In this document: positions 52,903 through 62,099 of the stretch, piece by piece | Layout of the letters: every line of letters begins with the position of its first letter | How positions within the stretch are numbered: position 1 is the stretch's first letter | NCBI RefSeq assembly: GCF_001644025.1 | Contig: NZ_LUUK01000100.1 | Location: 1 to 63,110, forward strand | DNA length: 63,110 nt | Direction: 5' to 3' | DNA from: Methylomonas koyamae | Lineage (GTDB): Bacteria > Pseudomonadota > Gammaproteobacteria > Methylococcales > Methylomonadaceae | The notes under the pieces: model-generated | Databases searched by the model: none | The model's input: the letters and a program-made list of their open reading frames with translations, nothing else | Told to the model about the DNA's origin: nothing | Position numbers and translations under genes: made by a program

Positions 52903-53235
52903 ATGAAAGACTACGACGACGTGCGCGACCAGCTTTTGAACATGCTGGAAGAGCTGGACGACCGCCTCGGTAAAATTACCGACGACGTTAAGCACATCGA
53001 CCAAGCGCTGGACCGCGATTTTTCCGAACAAGCGACCCAAACCGAGAACGACGAAGTGCTGGATGCCATCGGCAACGTCACTCGGGACGAAGTCGAAAAA
53101 ATCAAGCAAGCGATCATCCGCATCGACGCCGGCACCTACGGCATCTGCCAACGCTGCGGCGAGCCGATCAAGCCCGCCCGGCTGGCCGCGTTGCCCTACG
53201 CCGCGCTCTGTATACGCTGCGCCGAGCAACAGTAA
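52903..53235 (+). CDS. TraR/DksA-type C4 zinc-finger protein
   Basis: A 110-residue DksA/TraR-family protein: N-terminal coiled coil (about 1-70) and a C-terminal C4 zinc finger (CQRC ... CIRC, with the PARLAALPYAALC core). It is shorter than E. coli DksA (151). The coil tip reads DFSEQA, aligning with the DxxDxA tip of DksA that enters the RNA polymerase secondary channel, with Glu in place of the second Asp. It may modulate transcription like DksA. GGAG lies about 8 bases before the ATG; longer upstream starts lie antisense to moxR. Confidence 0.88.
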   Translation: MKDYDDVRDQLLNMLEELDDRLGKITDDVKHIDQALDRDFSEQATQTENDEVLDAIGNVTRDEVEKIKQAIIRIDAGTYGICQRCGEPIKPARLAALPYAALCIRCAEQQ

Positions 53236-53473
53236 ACCCGCCGAGGAATCACCTTCAGTGGTTCCAGACGGATGACGCGAGCCCTCGGGCCTGAACCCCG
53301 CATTCAAAAACAACGGCCGGGCCTTCAGGGCCGCAACCATTCCGGCGGCCAGGGTTCGCGGCATCGTGACGTCCAAGCCTGTCGTTTCCGGCGGGTTCGG
53401 CGCGCATCCCCGCCGCCGATTCGGATTTTGTACTATCCTTTGCCCACCACCTTTTTTCGTTGGACCCCGCCCC

Positions 53474-54511
53474 ATGGACATCGCAGAATTGCTGACTTTT
53501 TCCGTTAAAAACAAGGCCTCGGACCTGCACTTGTCCGCCGGCTTGCCGCCGATGATCCGGGTGGACGGCGACATCCGGCGGATCAACATCCCGCCGCTCA
53601 ATCACAAGGAAGTCCACGCGCTGATCTACGACATCATGAACGACAAGCAGCGCCGGGATTACGAAGAGTTTCTGGAGACAGACTTTTCGTTCGCGCTGCC
53701 TGGCGTGGCGCGGTTCCGGGTTAACGCCTTCAATCAGGATCGCGGCGCGGCCGGCGTGTTCCGGACCATTCCGTCCAAGGTGCTGACGTTGGAAGATTTG
53801 GACGCGCCGAAATTTTTCGCGGAACTGTGTACCAAACCACGCGGCTTGATCCTGGTGACCGGACCGACCGGTTCCGGTAAGTCGACGACGCTAGCGGCGA
53901 TGATCAATCACATCAACACCAACGATTACGCGCACATCCTGACCGTCGAAGACCCGATCGAATTCGTTCACGAAAGCCAGAAATCGCTGATCAACCAACG
54001 CGAAATTCACCGCGATACCTTGGGTTTTAACGAAGCCTTGCGCTCGGCCTTGCGGGAAGACCCCGACATCATCCTGGTCGGCGAGATGCGCGACCTGGAA
54101 ACCATCCGGCTGGCGCTGACCGCCGCGGAAACCGGCCACTTGGTGTTCGGCACGCTGCACACCACCTCGGCCGCGAAAACCATAGACCGGATTATCGACG
54201 TGTTCCCCGCCGCCGAGAAAGACATGATCCGGGCCATGCTGTCGGAATCCTTGCAAGCGGTGATTTCTCAAACGCTGCTGAAGAAAGTCGGCGGCGGCCG
54301 AATCGCCGCGCACGAAATCATGGTCGGCACGCCGGCGATTCGCAACCTGATCCGCGAGGCCAAGGTCGCGCAAATGTATTCGGCGATCCAAACCGGCCGC
54401 AAGGACGGCATGCAGACGCTGGATCAAAACCTGAAGGAACTGGTTGATAAGGGTTTGATCACCGCGAAGGCGGCGATGACGCGCGCGGTCAACAAAGATA
54501 TGTTCCGCTGA
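53474..54511 (+). CDS. pilT: Type IV pilus retraction ATPase
   Basis: PilT depolymerises type IV pili, powering twitching motility. The 345-residue protein from the ATG at 53474 matches the family length; the open frame to 53366 is non-homologous. Motifs: N-terminal MDIAELLTFSVKNKASDLHLS, Walker A GPTGSGKST, the Asp box and Walker B ILVGEMRD, His box GHLVFGTLHTTSA, and the C-terminal AIRNLIREAK motif needed for retraction. pilU follows after 15 bases. No pilin or pilB gene is in the window. Confidence 0.97.
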   Translation: MDIAELLTFSVKNKASDLHLSAGLPPMIRVDGDIRRINIPPLNHKEVHALIYDIMNDKQRRDYEEFLETDFSFALPGVARFRVNAFNQDRGAAGVFRTIPSKVLTLEDLDAPKFFAELCTKPRGLILVTGPTGSGKSTTLAAMINHINTNDYAHILTVEDPIEFVHESQKSLINQREIHRDTLGFNEALRSALREDPDIILVGEMRDLETIRLALTAAETGHLVFGTLHTTSAAKTIDRIIDVFPAAEKDMIRAMLSESLQAVISQTLLKKVGGGRIAAHEIMVGTPAIRNLIREAKVAQMYSAIQTGRKDGMQTLDQNLKELVDKGLITAKAAMTRAVNKDMFR

Positions 54512-54526
54512 GGTTAAGGAGGGGCC

Positions 54527-55660
54527 ATGGACTTTAAAGCCTTATTGGCGCTGATGGTCGAGAAAAGAGCGTCCGACCTGTTCATTACCGCCGGCCGGGC
54601 GCCGTCGATGAAAGTGGACGGCAAGGTCGTCGAAGTATCCAAGGGTGTTTTGAACAGCGAACAAACCATGAAACTGGTGCTCAGCGTGATGTCGCAACGC
54701 CAGCGCGACGAGTTCGAGAATACCAAGGAATGCCAGTTCGCGCTGAGTGTCAGTGAATTGGGCCGCTTCCGGGTAAGCGCCTTTACTCAACGCGATTCGG
54801 CCGGCATGGTGTTACGCCGCATCGAAACCACGATTCCGACCGCCGAACAACTGCACCTGCCGCCGGTGCTGAAAGACTTGATCATGTATAAGCGCGGTCT
54901 GGTGATGTTCGTCGGCGCGACCGGCACCGGTAAATCCACATCGCTGGCGGCGCTGATTAGGCATCGTAACGAAAACACCAGCGGCCACATCATTTCGATC
55001 GAAGACCCGATCGAGTTCATCCATCCGCACCAAGGCTGTATTGTGACGCAACGCGAAGTGGGCCTGGATACCGAGTCCTTCGAAGTCGCGCTGAAAAACA
55101 CCTTGCGGCAAGCGCCCGACGTGATCCTGATCGGCGAGGTACGCACCCGCGACACGATGCAGCACGCCATCACCTTCGCCGAAACCGGTCACTTGTGCGT
55201 TTGTACCTTGCATGCCAACAACGCCAACCAAGCGTTGGACCGGATTCTGCATTTCTTTCCGGAGGAGATGCATAGCCAATTGTTCATGGACCTATCGTTG
55301 AATCTGCGTGGTATCGTCGCTCAACAACTGGTGCAACGCTCTGACGGCAAGGGCCGCTATCCGGCGATCGAAATTCTGTTGAACACCCCGCTGGTGTCGG
55401 ACATGATCCGCAAGGGCGAAGTGCATAAACTGAAGGAATTGATGAAGAATTCGCGCGAACACGGCATGCAGACTTTCGACCAAGCGCTTTACGATTTGTA
55501 CGCAGCCGGTAAAATTAGCTACGAAGACGCGCTGCACGCCGCCGACTCCCGCAACGAAGTCCGCCTGATGATCAAACTGGGCGCCGAAAACGTCAATTTC
55601 GAGGTCAAGGACATGATGCTGGAAGAAAACGACGACGACGGAGGCGCGCTGTATAAATAA
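54527..55660 (+). CDS. pilU: PilT-dependent accessory retraction ATPase
   Basis: PilU assists PilT in forceful pilus retraction. The 377 residues have Walker A GATGTGKSTS, Walker B VILIGEVRT, the His box GHLCVCTLHANNANQALDRI, and a longer C-terminal tail ending in the acidic EENDDDGG typical of PilU. A consensus Shine-Dalgarno (AAGGAGG at 54516-54522) precedes the ATG. It is co-transcribed with pilT. Confidence 0.96.
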   Translation: MDFKALLALMVEKRASDLFITAGRAPSMKVDGKVVEVSKGVLNSEQTMKLVLSVMSQRQRDEFENTKECQFALSVSELGRFRVSAFTQRDSAGMVLRRIETTIPTAEQLHLPPVLKDLIMYKRGLVMFVGATGTGKSTSLAALIRHRNENTSGHIISIEDPIEFIHPHQGCIVTQREVGLDTESFEVALKNTLRQAPDVILIGEVRTRDTMQHAITFAETGHLCVCTLHANNANQALDRILHFFPEEMHSQLFMDLSLNLRGIVAQQLVQRSDGKGRYPAIEILLNTPLVSDMIRKGEVHKLKELMKNSREHGMQTFDQALYDLYAAGKISYEDALHAADSRNEVRLMIKLGAENVNFEVKDMMLEENDDDGGALYK

Positions 55661-55678
55661 CATTGGGTAACCCGACCT

Positions 55679-56845
55679 TTGAAACCTCCGAATTCTCCGC
55701 GCGCCAACAAAATCGCCGCCGTCCTGCTGATTGCGCTGCTGGATGGCTGCAGCTCTCAACCCATTTCCAAGAACGCGCCCTCCGAGCGGGCTTACAGTCC
55801 AACCCGGCAAGCGCCGCCGGAACGCGGCCGTACCGCGACACCCGATTTAAGACCGCTGGCCGAACCCGGCAACTATCGGGCCTCTTCGGTATCCGGCGAT
55901 TACGCCGGATACCCAGCGCTCGGCCGTTTTATTGACGACATCAGCCAAAAGCACGGCTTCCATCGCGAATATCTGTACGGCCTGTTCAGCCAAGCCAAGC
56001 GCAAGCAATGGACTCTGGACTACCTCGCCAAGTCGGACCAAGCGATGAAGGGCAAGCCGGCCAAGGGCGGCTGGAGCCGCTATCGCGCCCAATTTCTCGA
56101 CGCCCGTCATATCGACGCCGGCGTCGCTTTCTGGCAAAAGTACCGATCCTCGCTGCAACGCGCCAGCCGCGAATACGGCGTGCCGGCCGAGTACATCCTT
56201 GGCATTCTGGCGGTGGAAACCACGTTCGGCGGTTTCGTCGGCAATCACCGCGTCATCGACGCCCTGACCACCTTGGCCTTCGATTACCAGCGCCGGGGCG
56301 AGTATTTCCGAGGCGAACTGGAGAATTTTCTGGTCATGACCCGTGCCGAAGGCTTGGACCCCGGCAAGCCGGTCGGTTCGTTCGCCGGCGCGATGGGCTT
56401 GGGTCAGTTCATGCCCAGCAGCTTTTTGCAATGGGCGGTCGACTTCAACGGCGATGGCCGCCGCGATCTATGGAATCCGGAAGACGCGATCGGCAGCGTC
56501 GCCCACTATTTTGCCGAACACGGTTGGCAAGCCGGTCAACCGGTGGTTTCCGCCGCGTCCGGCCAACCCGCCGCCGACTTGGAAACCGGCTTCGACAGCC
56601 GGTATTCGCTGGACAAACTGACTGACGCGGGGCTGAAACCGGCGGAATCCTGCAGTTGCGATTACCCGCTCAGTTTGCTGTTGCTCCGTCACCATGACCG
56701 CGACGAATACCGGCTGGGACACCCCAACTTTTACGTCATTACCCGTTACAACCACAGCACCCATTATGCGATGGCGGTACACGAGCTGGCTCAAGCGATC
56801 AAAAGCGGCTATTTGAGAACGGCGGGCGGGGACGGTCTTGGTTAG
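55679..56845 (+). CDS. mltB: Lytic murein transglycosylase B (lipoprotein)
   Basis: A 388-residue MltB that cleaves peptidoglycan glycan strands, releasing 1,6-anhydromuropeptides. It starts at a TTG (no in-frame ATG precedes the signal sequence), with a lipobox LLDGC near residue 24, so it is anchored in the outer membrane. The catalytic Glu is in ILGILAVETTFGG (about 178), and FAGAMGLGQFMPSSF and DFNGDGRRDLW are conserved MltB segments. It lies 18 bases after pilU and might be read from the same transcript. Confidence 0.92.
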   Translation: MKPPNSPRANKIAAVLLIALLDGCSSQPISKNAPSERAYSPTRQAPPERGRTATPDLRPLAEPGNYRASSVSGDYAGYPALGRFIDDISQKHGFHREYLYGLFSQAKRKQWTLDYLAKSDQAMKGKPAKGGWSRYRAQFLDARHIDAGVAFWQKYRSSLQRASREYGVPAEYILGILAVETTFGGFVGNHRVIDALTTLAFDYQRRGEYFRGELENFLVMTRAEGLDPGKPVGSFAGAMGLGQFMPSSFLQWAVDFNGDGRRDLWNPEDAIGSVAHYFAEHGWQAGQPVVSAASGQPAADLETGFDSRYSLDKLTDAGLKPAESCSCDYPLSLLLLRHHDRDEYRLGHPNFYVITRYNHSTHYAMAVHELAQAIKSGYLRTAGGDGLG

Positions 56846-57253
56846 TCCCAAGGCCTAACGTAAGTCGTACGGTAAGTCGAATGCCGCCAAGCCCGGCCTT
56901 AACCGCACTGGCAAATTCCGGTTGCAGCGCGAGCCGGCCCGCGCGGTGTCCACCCGACTGAATCCTCACACTCCACATCCATAGTTTCAATGCGTTGCGA
57001 ACCGCGCGGTTCCCACCAACCAGCGCCGACGCATGTCAAAAACCTTCCCGACATCCGCACCGTCATCATGGTCGCGCACTGGACCTTCGAACAATTCCAG
57101 GCCGGCGCTTTCAAGGCGACCATACGCAACAAGCCGATAATTGCAAAATTGATCACACTTTTAATCAAACCGGATTGCCAAATCGTAAATTCTTTCACGG
57201 AAAAATGGCGATGCTGACATTGGACTGACCGCAGACGGTAAAGGATAGTTGTC
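56846..57253. other. 408-base gap between mltB and a small gene
   Basis: I find no supported gene. Short frames at about 56990-57228 have no family likeness. AACCGCGCGGTT (57000-57011) is a 12-bp perfect palindrome. The last 100 bases are AT-rich and probably hold the promoter of the small gene at 57254, which has an AAGGAT ribosome binding site. Confidence 0.35.
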
Positions 57254-57466
57254 ATGAAAATCTACTTAATAACAGACGAGCAACAAGAAGAACTGGAGAG
57301 GCAACGCGACTCCCTGATCAAAACCAAATCCATGTGCGATTTGATGCTGGATATCGCCACCCAATCCGGCGATTTAGCGACTTTCGATGCCGCGCTGGAA
57401 ATCGCCAACACCGAACTGGACCGGCTGGAAGTCTTCTTCGATATGCCGGATTTCTGCCTTCGATAA
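57254..57466 (+). CDS. Small hypothetical protein
   Basis: A 70-residue, mainly helical protein rich in Glu, Asp, Leu and Gln with two cysteines (CDLMLD and the final FCLR). A Shine-Dalgarno-like AAGGAT lies 9 bases before the ATG and codon use is normal, so it is probably real. I do not recognise a family. Neighbours (mltB, fumarase) are not informative. Confidence 0.55.
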   Translation: MKIYLITDEQQEELERQRDSLIKTKSMCDLMLDIATQSGDLATFDAALEIANTELDRLEVFFDMPDFCLR

Positions 57467-57677
57467 TCAAACAAGACCATCGAGAGCGGCACGCCGCACT
57501 TTCAACCCGTATTGGCCGATGTCGGGAATATCCAGTCCTTCCTGTGGCGTTGCGGGGCGATTTTGCGGCTCCCGCGTATCGACGAGCTAGAGGATAAATA
57601 CCGGCACGTTCAAAAGTGCCCAGCCCCTCGGCTCTTCGTGGTAAATTTTCGGCTGATTTTTAGCTTTCAGTCGCGCC

Positions 57678-59198
57678 ATGACAACGATACGTCAAGACGA
57701 TTTCATCCAAAGCATCGCCGATGCCTTGCAATTCATCTCGTACTACCATCCTCAGGATTTTATCGACGCCTTACACACGGCGTATCTGAAGGAGCAAAGC
57801 CCGGCCGCCAAGGACGCGATGGCGCAGATTCTGATTAATTCGCGGATGTGCGCGGAGGGCCGCCGGCCGATTTGTCAGGACACCGGCATCGTCACGGTGT
57901 TTTTGAAGATCGGTATGGAGGTACGCTGGGACGCCAAGCTGGGTGTTAGCGAAATGGTCAACGAAGGCGTACGGCGGGCTTATCTGCATCCGGATAACGT
58001 GTTGCGGGCATCCATCCTGTCCGATCCGGCCGGCAAGCGTATCAACACCAAGGACAATACGCCGGCGGTGGTGCATATGGAGCTGGTGCCGGGCGATAAA
58101 GTAGACGTGGAAGTCGCGGCGAAGGGCGGCGGCTCGGAAGCCAAGTCCAAATTCGTCATGCTGAATCCGGCCGACAGCATCGCCGATTGGGTGATGAAAA
58201 CCGTGCCGACCATGGGCGCCGGCTGGTGTCCGCCCGGCATTTTGGGTATCGGCATCGGCGGCACCGCCGAGAAAGCCATGATTTTGGCCAAACAGGCTTG
58301 CATGGGTTCTATCGATATTCAGGACTTGATCGCGCGCGGCCCTAGCAATGCGCTGGAAGACTTGCGGCTGGAGTTGTACGACAAAGTCAACGCGCTGGGC
58401 ATCGGTGCGCAAGGCTTGGGCGGCCTGACCACGGTGCTGGATGTGAAAATCCTCGATTACCCGACTCACGCCGCCAACAAACCGGTGGCGATGATCCCCA
58501 ACTGCGCCGCCACCCGTCACGCCCATTTTGTTTTGGACGGTACAGGCCCCGCCATACTGACGCCACCTAAATTATCCGATTGGCCGGAAATTACCCAGTC
58601 CGCCAGCACAGCGCGCCGCGTCAATATCGACGGTCTGACCAAGCAAGACGTTGCCGATTGGAAACCCGGCGAAACCTTGCTGCTCAGCGGCACTTTGCTG
58701 ACCGGCCGCGACGCCGCCCATAAGCGTATTGTCGATCTATTAAACAAAGGCGAACCGTTGCCGAACGGCGTCGATTTAAAAGATAAATTCATCTATTACG
58801 TCGGACCGGTCGATCCGGTACGCGACGAGGTAGTTGGCCCGGCAGGTCCGACTACAGCCACCCGGATGGACGGCTTTACCGACACGGTACTGGAAAAAAC
58901 CGGCCTACTGGGCATGATCGGTAAATCCGAGCGCGGCCCGCAAGCGATAGCGGCCATCGCCAAGCACAAAGCCGTGTATTTGATCGCGGTCGGCGGTGCG
59001 GCTTATTTGGTCTCCAAAGCCATCAAACAGGCGCGGGTCGTCGCGTTTCCGGAATTGGGCATGGAAGCGGTACACGAATTCGTGGTCGAGGATATGCCGG
59101 TGACGGTGGCGGTCGATAGTCGGGGCGAGTCGATACACGACACCGCTCCCAAGGAATGGCAATCGAAGATTGGCAAGATTCCAGTCGTGACCGAGTAA
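57678..59198 (+). CDS. fumA: Class I fumarate hydratase (4Fe-4S)
   Basis: A 506-residue iron-sulfur fumarase interconverting fumarate and malate in the TCA cycle. Cluster ligands are in ICQDTGI (N-terminal), IPNCAATRH, and a third cysteine in the KQACMGSIDI segment. The C-terminal half (TtdB-like) includes GRDAAHKRI and VGPAGPTTATRMDGF. Length matches the single-chain class I enzyme. These enzymes are oxygen- and superoxide-labile. It appears monocistronic; whether FumA or FumB type cannot be separated by sequence alone. Confidence 0.95.
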   Translation: MTTIRQDDFIQSIADALQFISYYHPQDFIDALHTAYLKEQSPAAKDAMAQILINSRMCAEGRRPICQDTGIVTVFLKIGMEVRWDAKLGVSEMVNEGVRRAYLHPDNVLRASILSDPAGKRINTKDNTPAVVHMELVPGDKVDVEVAAKGGGSEAKSKFVMLNPADSIADWVMKTVPTMGAGWCPPGILGIGIGGTAEKAMILAKQACMGSIDIQDLIARGPSNALEDLRLELYDKVNALGIGAQGLGGLTTVLDVKILDYPTHAANKPVAMIPNCAATRHAHFVLDGTGPAILTPPKLSDWPEITQSASTARRVNIDGLTKQDVADWKPGETLLLSGTLLTGRDAAHKRIVDLLNKGEPLPNGVDLKDKFIYYVGPVDPVRDEVVGPAGPTTATRMDGFTDTVLEKTGLLGMIGKSERGPQAIAAIAKHKAVYLIAVGGAAYLVSKAIKQARVVAFPELGMEAVHEFVVEDMPVTVAVDSRGESIHDTAPKEWQSKIGKIPVVTE

Positions 59199-59435
59199 TT
59201 TACGGCATTACCCCCGTAGCCTGAAGGCGGCAGTCTACCGATACGCAAGGATTCGAGGCCCAGTAGTTAGAAACGGATGTAACCCCGGCACCTTAGCCGT
59301 CCACGCTGACTCGACAACGAAATCTATTCGGAAAATCAAGCGGACCCGCATGCCAACTCGACGTTCCCACCTGTCCCCAGCTCGCGGTATAGTGCCAATC
59401 TTCGATAATTTCAAAGCAGTGTTATTCATCGTCCG
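59199..59435. promoter_or_regulatory. Spacer before the MltF-like gene
   Basis: The 237-base spacer has no gene. TATAGT at 59388-59393 could be a -10 for the following gene, 43 bases before its ATG; no clear -35 is seen. Confidence 0.3.
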
Positions 59436-60899
59436 ATGCCGAAATTCATACTGAAACTGTTTGTACTGTGTCTGGCGTTGCCGCAACCCGCGCTTGCCGA
59501 TGCCGACCTATTTCCGAACCGGTCCACATCCGGTTCGACCCGGCAATTGTCGCTGACCAACGAGGTTTGGGTCGGCGATTTCTCGCAAATGTTGGAGCGG
59601 CGATTAATTCGAGTTTTAGCGCCTCACAGCCGGACGCTATATTTTCACGATAAGGGTCGCGAGCGCGGTTTAACCGCCGAACTGGTGCGTAACTTCGAAC
59701 GTTACATTAACCATCAATACGCCAAGCAGTTACACAAACGGCCGATTACCGTCGTAATCGTGCCGACGACTCGCGACCGGCTGATTGATGATCTCAACCG
59801 CGGTTTGGGAGACATTGTCGCCGCCGATCTGACTAAAACCCCGGAGCGTCTTGATCTGGTCGACTTTCTGGCGCCCGACGACTATTCGATCTCCGAGTTG
59901 GTGCTGGTTCGCCGGGGCGGCGAAGTAATCGCTAACGTCGAAGACTTAAGCGGCAAAACCGTGCATGTCCGCCCGTCGTCCAGCTACCACGCCAGCCTGA
60001 CCGCGTTGAACGACCGACTGAAAAGCGCCGGAAAAGCGCCGGTCAATATCGTCACCGTACCGGATGCGATTGAAGACGAAGATTTAATGGAAATGCTGAA
60101 TGCCGGCTTGGTCGGCATCATCATCGTCGACGATTGGAAGGCGGATATTTGGGCCAAGGTTTTGCCCAATATCACCGTGACCGATGTGGCGGTGCGCTCC
60201 GCCGGACAGTCGGGATGGGTTTTTCGCAAGCAAAGCCCCGAATTGCAGGCGGTACTGCGGGACTTTTATTTCAATGATGTCAAAAAACATCGTTTGATCG
60301 AACAAACCATCGTGGCTTTCAATAAAAACATCGAGCAAATCCGGAACAACACCGCCGATCAGGAATGGCAGCGTTTCGCCGATATGCTGAAGCTGTTCGA
60401 AAAATACGGCGACCAATACCGCTTCGACCCACTGATGCTTGCCGCCCAAGGTTTTCAGGAATCGCAACTGAGGCAGAGCGCGCGCGGACCGACCGGCGCG
60501 ATTGGGGTGATGCAGGTATTGCCGTCCACCGGCAGGAGCCTAAACGTCGGCGACGTGCGGCGTTTGGAAGCCAACATCCACGCCGGCGCAAAGTATTTGG
60601 ACGATTTGATGGTGCGTTACTTCAGCGACATCGAGTTCCGCGACGACGACCGAACGCTTTTTGCCTTCGCTAGCTACAATGCCGGCCCCGGCGCCATCAC
60701 CCGTCTGCGCCACGAGGCGGAAAAGCGCGGCTTCGACCCCAATCGCTGGTTCAATAACCTGGAATTGGTCGTCGCCGATAAAATAGGCTGGGAAACCACG
60801 ACGTACGTGCGCAATATTTACAAATACTATGCGGCGTACAAGCTGCAGTTGGCAATTCAGCAGCATCAGCAACAGACGCGCGAGCAATTCATCCCTTAG
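59436..60899 (+). CDS. MltF-like lytic transglycosylase with solute-binding domain
   Basis: A 487-residue exported protein. Signal peptide to LPQPALA (about 22); then a family 3 solute-binding-like domain (about 55-295, with VEDLSGKTVHVRPSSSYHASL), then an SLT lytic transglycosylase domain (about 320-450) with the catalytic Glu in AAQGFQESQL and the motifs GAIGVMQVLPSTG and SYNAGPGAITRLR. This matches MltF, a peptidoglycan-cleaving enzyme whose activity may be tuned by the binding domain. No lipobox is seen, so it may be soluble or held otherwise. Confidence 0.9.
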   Translation: MPKFILKLFVLCLALPQPALADADLFPNRSTSGSTRQLSLTNEVWVGDFSQMLERRLIRVLAPHSRTLYFHDKGRERGLTAELVRNFERYINHQYAKQLHKRPITVVIVPTTRDRLIDDLNRGLGDIVAADLTKTPERLDLVDFLAPDDYSISELVLVRRGGEVIANVEDLSGKTVHVRPSSSYHASLTALNDRLKSAGKAPVNIVTVPDAIEDEDLMEMLNAGLVGIIIVDDWKADIWAKVLPNITVTDVAVRSAGQSGWVFRKQSPELQAVLRDFYFNDVKKHRLIEQTIVAFNKNIEQIRNNTADQEWQRFADMLKLFEKYGDQYRFDPLMLAAQGFQESQLRQSARGPTGAIGVMQVLPSTGRSLNVGDVRRLEANIHAGAKYLDDLMVRYFSDIEFRDDDRTLFAFASYNAGPGAITRLRHEAEKRGFDPNRWFNNLELVVADKIGWETTTYVRNIYKYYAAYKLQLAIQQHQQQTREQFIP

Positions 60900-61200
60900 C
60901 AAAATAGTTCCGAACCGTCTCGCACGCGTTTTTTGTCCCGGAGTCGGCTAGAATACCGAATCAATCGGCCAGATGTAGCGTGTGTATTGCCCCCCGTCGG
61001 AGATGCCTAAATATCCGCTGCCGCCAACCTAACATTCATTAACTCAACGTCCAACAAACGTTTCAACACCCTAACATCGCAACCAGCGCTAGCGCCGGCA
61101 GCCGAATCTCCGAGCAGGCCATCTAGGATGATTGAGTTTTGGTTCGGCCTAAGTGCTAACGGTAGCGGCGAATCGACGCTCAACACTGCACGCAACGTCC
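60900..61200. other. 301-base leader region upstream of the MTHFR-like gene
   Basis: No supported gene; a 62-residue minus-strand frame is not convincing. A possible -10 (TAGAAT, about 60948) is followed by nested inverted repeats at 60997-61113. This leaves a long 5' leader, which may be structured RNA. Confidence 0.45.
60997..61113. repeat. Nested inverted repeats, possible structured RNA leader
   Basis: Outer arms TCGGAGAT (60997-61004) and ATCTCCGA (61106-61113) pair perfectly over 8 bp. Inner arms GCTGCCG (61017-61023) and CGGCAGC (61096-61102) pair over 7 bp in the same register. The enclosed 72 bases are nearly free of G on the plus strand. The whole ends 87 bases before the MTHFR-like start. 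It could be a regulatory RNA domain or the remnant of a small mobile element; no target-site duplication is seen. Confidence 0.5.
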
Positions 61201-61944
61201 ATGAATATCTCTTTTGAAATAGTGCCTAGAAGCCTTGCGGCTTTCGATGAACAATACGCTTTCGTTCAAGGTTTGGGTAACGGTATCAATATCATCAACA
61301 TACCGGATATCCAGCGTTTCGACACCCGTAGTTGGGAATTGGCGACTCGCATCGATCGCGGCAAATATCGCTTTGTTCCGCATTTTCGAGCAATCGATTT
61401 CAAGATTGAGAGCGGCGAGTTGTACCGGATCATCGAGCAGTACCAGTTGGACAGCGTATTGCTGGTCACCGGCGATCCGCCGGAAGGCTTGAAGCGGGCT
61501 TTTTACAACACCGATGTCGTGGATCTGATTCGTGCGACACATCAGCGTTTTCCCGAGTTGAATATCTATGCCGGTTTCGACCCGCATCGGCACGGTCTGC
61601 GGGACGAATGCGACTACATCCAGCGCAAGGCCGATGCCGGCGCGACAGGGCTATTTTCGCAACCGTTCTACGATAGCCGAATGGTGGAGATTTATGCCGA
61701 GCAGGTTCGGGGGCTGGAGACCTATATCGGGATCAGTCCAATCACCACCAAAGCGTCGATGAATTATTGGGAAGTCAAAAACCAGGTCAAATTTCCGGCC
61801 GACTTCCGCCCCGATTACGACTGGAACGTTGCCTTCGCCAACCAGCTGATCGCGTCCGCCACCATTGCCGATCTGCACGTTTACTTCATGCCGATTCGGA
61901 TCGACTTGCAAAAATATTTCGAACGGATAGACCTGCCGCGTTGA
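61201..61944 (+). CDS. Methylenetetrahydrofolate reductase-like protein (short form)
   Basis: A 247-residue protein of the MTHFR (MetF) superfamily, TIM-barrel flavoproteins that reduce 5,10-methylene-THF to 5-methyl-THF. I chose the ATG at 61201, giving the family start ISFEIVPRS with the conserved Glu. LLVTGDPP matches the conserved GDPP strand, and KADAGATGLFSQPFYD matches the KxxAGAxxxxTQxxFD segment, with Ser replacing Thr. It is shorter than E. coli MetF (296), lacking part of the C-terminal barrel. Whether it is the main MetF or a specialised one-carbon enzyme cannot be told here. A structured leader may control it. Confidence 0.8.
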   Translation: MNISFEIVPRSLAAFDEQYAFVQGLGNGINIINIPDIQRFDTRSWELATRIDRGKYRFVPHFRAIDFKIESGELYRIIEQYQLDSVLLVTGDPPEGLKRAFYNTDVVDLIRATHQRFPELNIYAGFDPHRHGLRDECDYIQRKADAGATGLFSQPFYDSRMVEIYAEQVRGLETYIGISPITTKASMNYWEVKNQVKFPADFRPDYDWNVAFANQLIASATIADLHVYFMPIRIDLQKYFERIDLPR

Positions 61945-62016
61945 GCTGCTCCTACCCATTGCCGCACCGAAGGGGAGCCGCGGTTTCCCACAAAACGGGC
62001 CAGAACCGTGATGCAG

Positions 62017-62025
62017 TGCTATAAT
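62017..62025 (+). promoter_or_regulatory. Extended -10 promoter before the M15/DUF882 gene
   Basis: TGCTATAAT is an extended -10 element (TGN plus consensus TATAAT), 74 bases upstream of the gene's ATG. The -35 position is poor, as is common for extended -10 promoters. Confidence 0.5.
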
Positions 62026-62099
62026 CGTTCCGGACCTTTTTGGGTTTTGGCCTTCGGAATCAATAACTATCCGAGCGAAGTTAAATTGGGAGATGATGG

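Noticed and set aside
61028..61090. Possible integron attC site because of CCTAACATTCATTAA
   Set aside because: The left part resembles attC cores, but the matching GTTRRRY partner in inverted orientation is missing and no integrase or cassettes are present.
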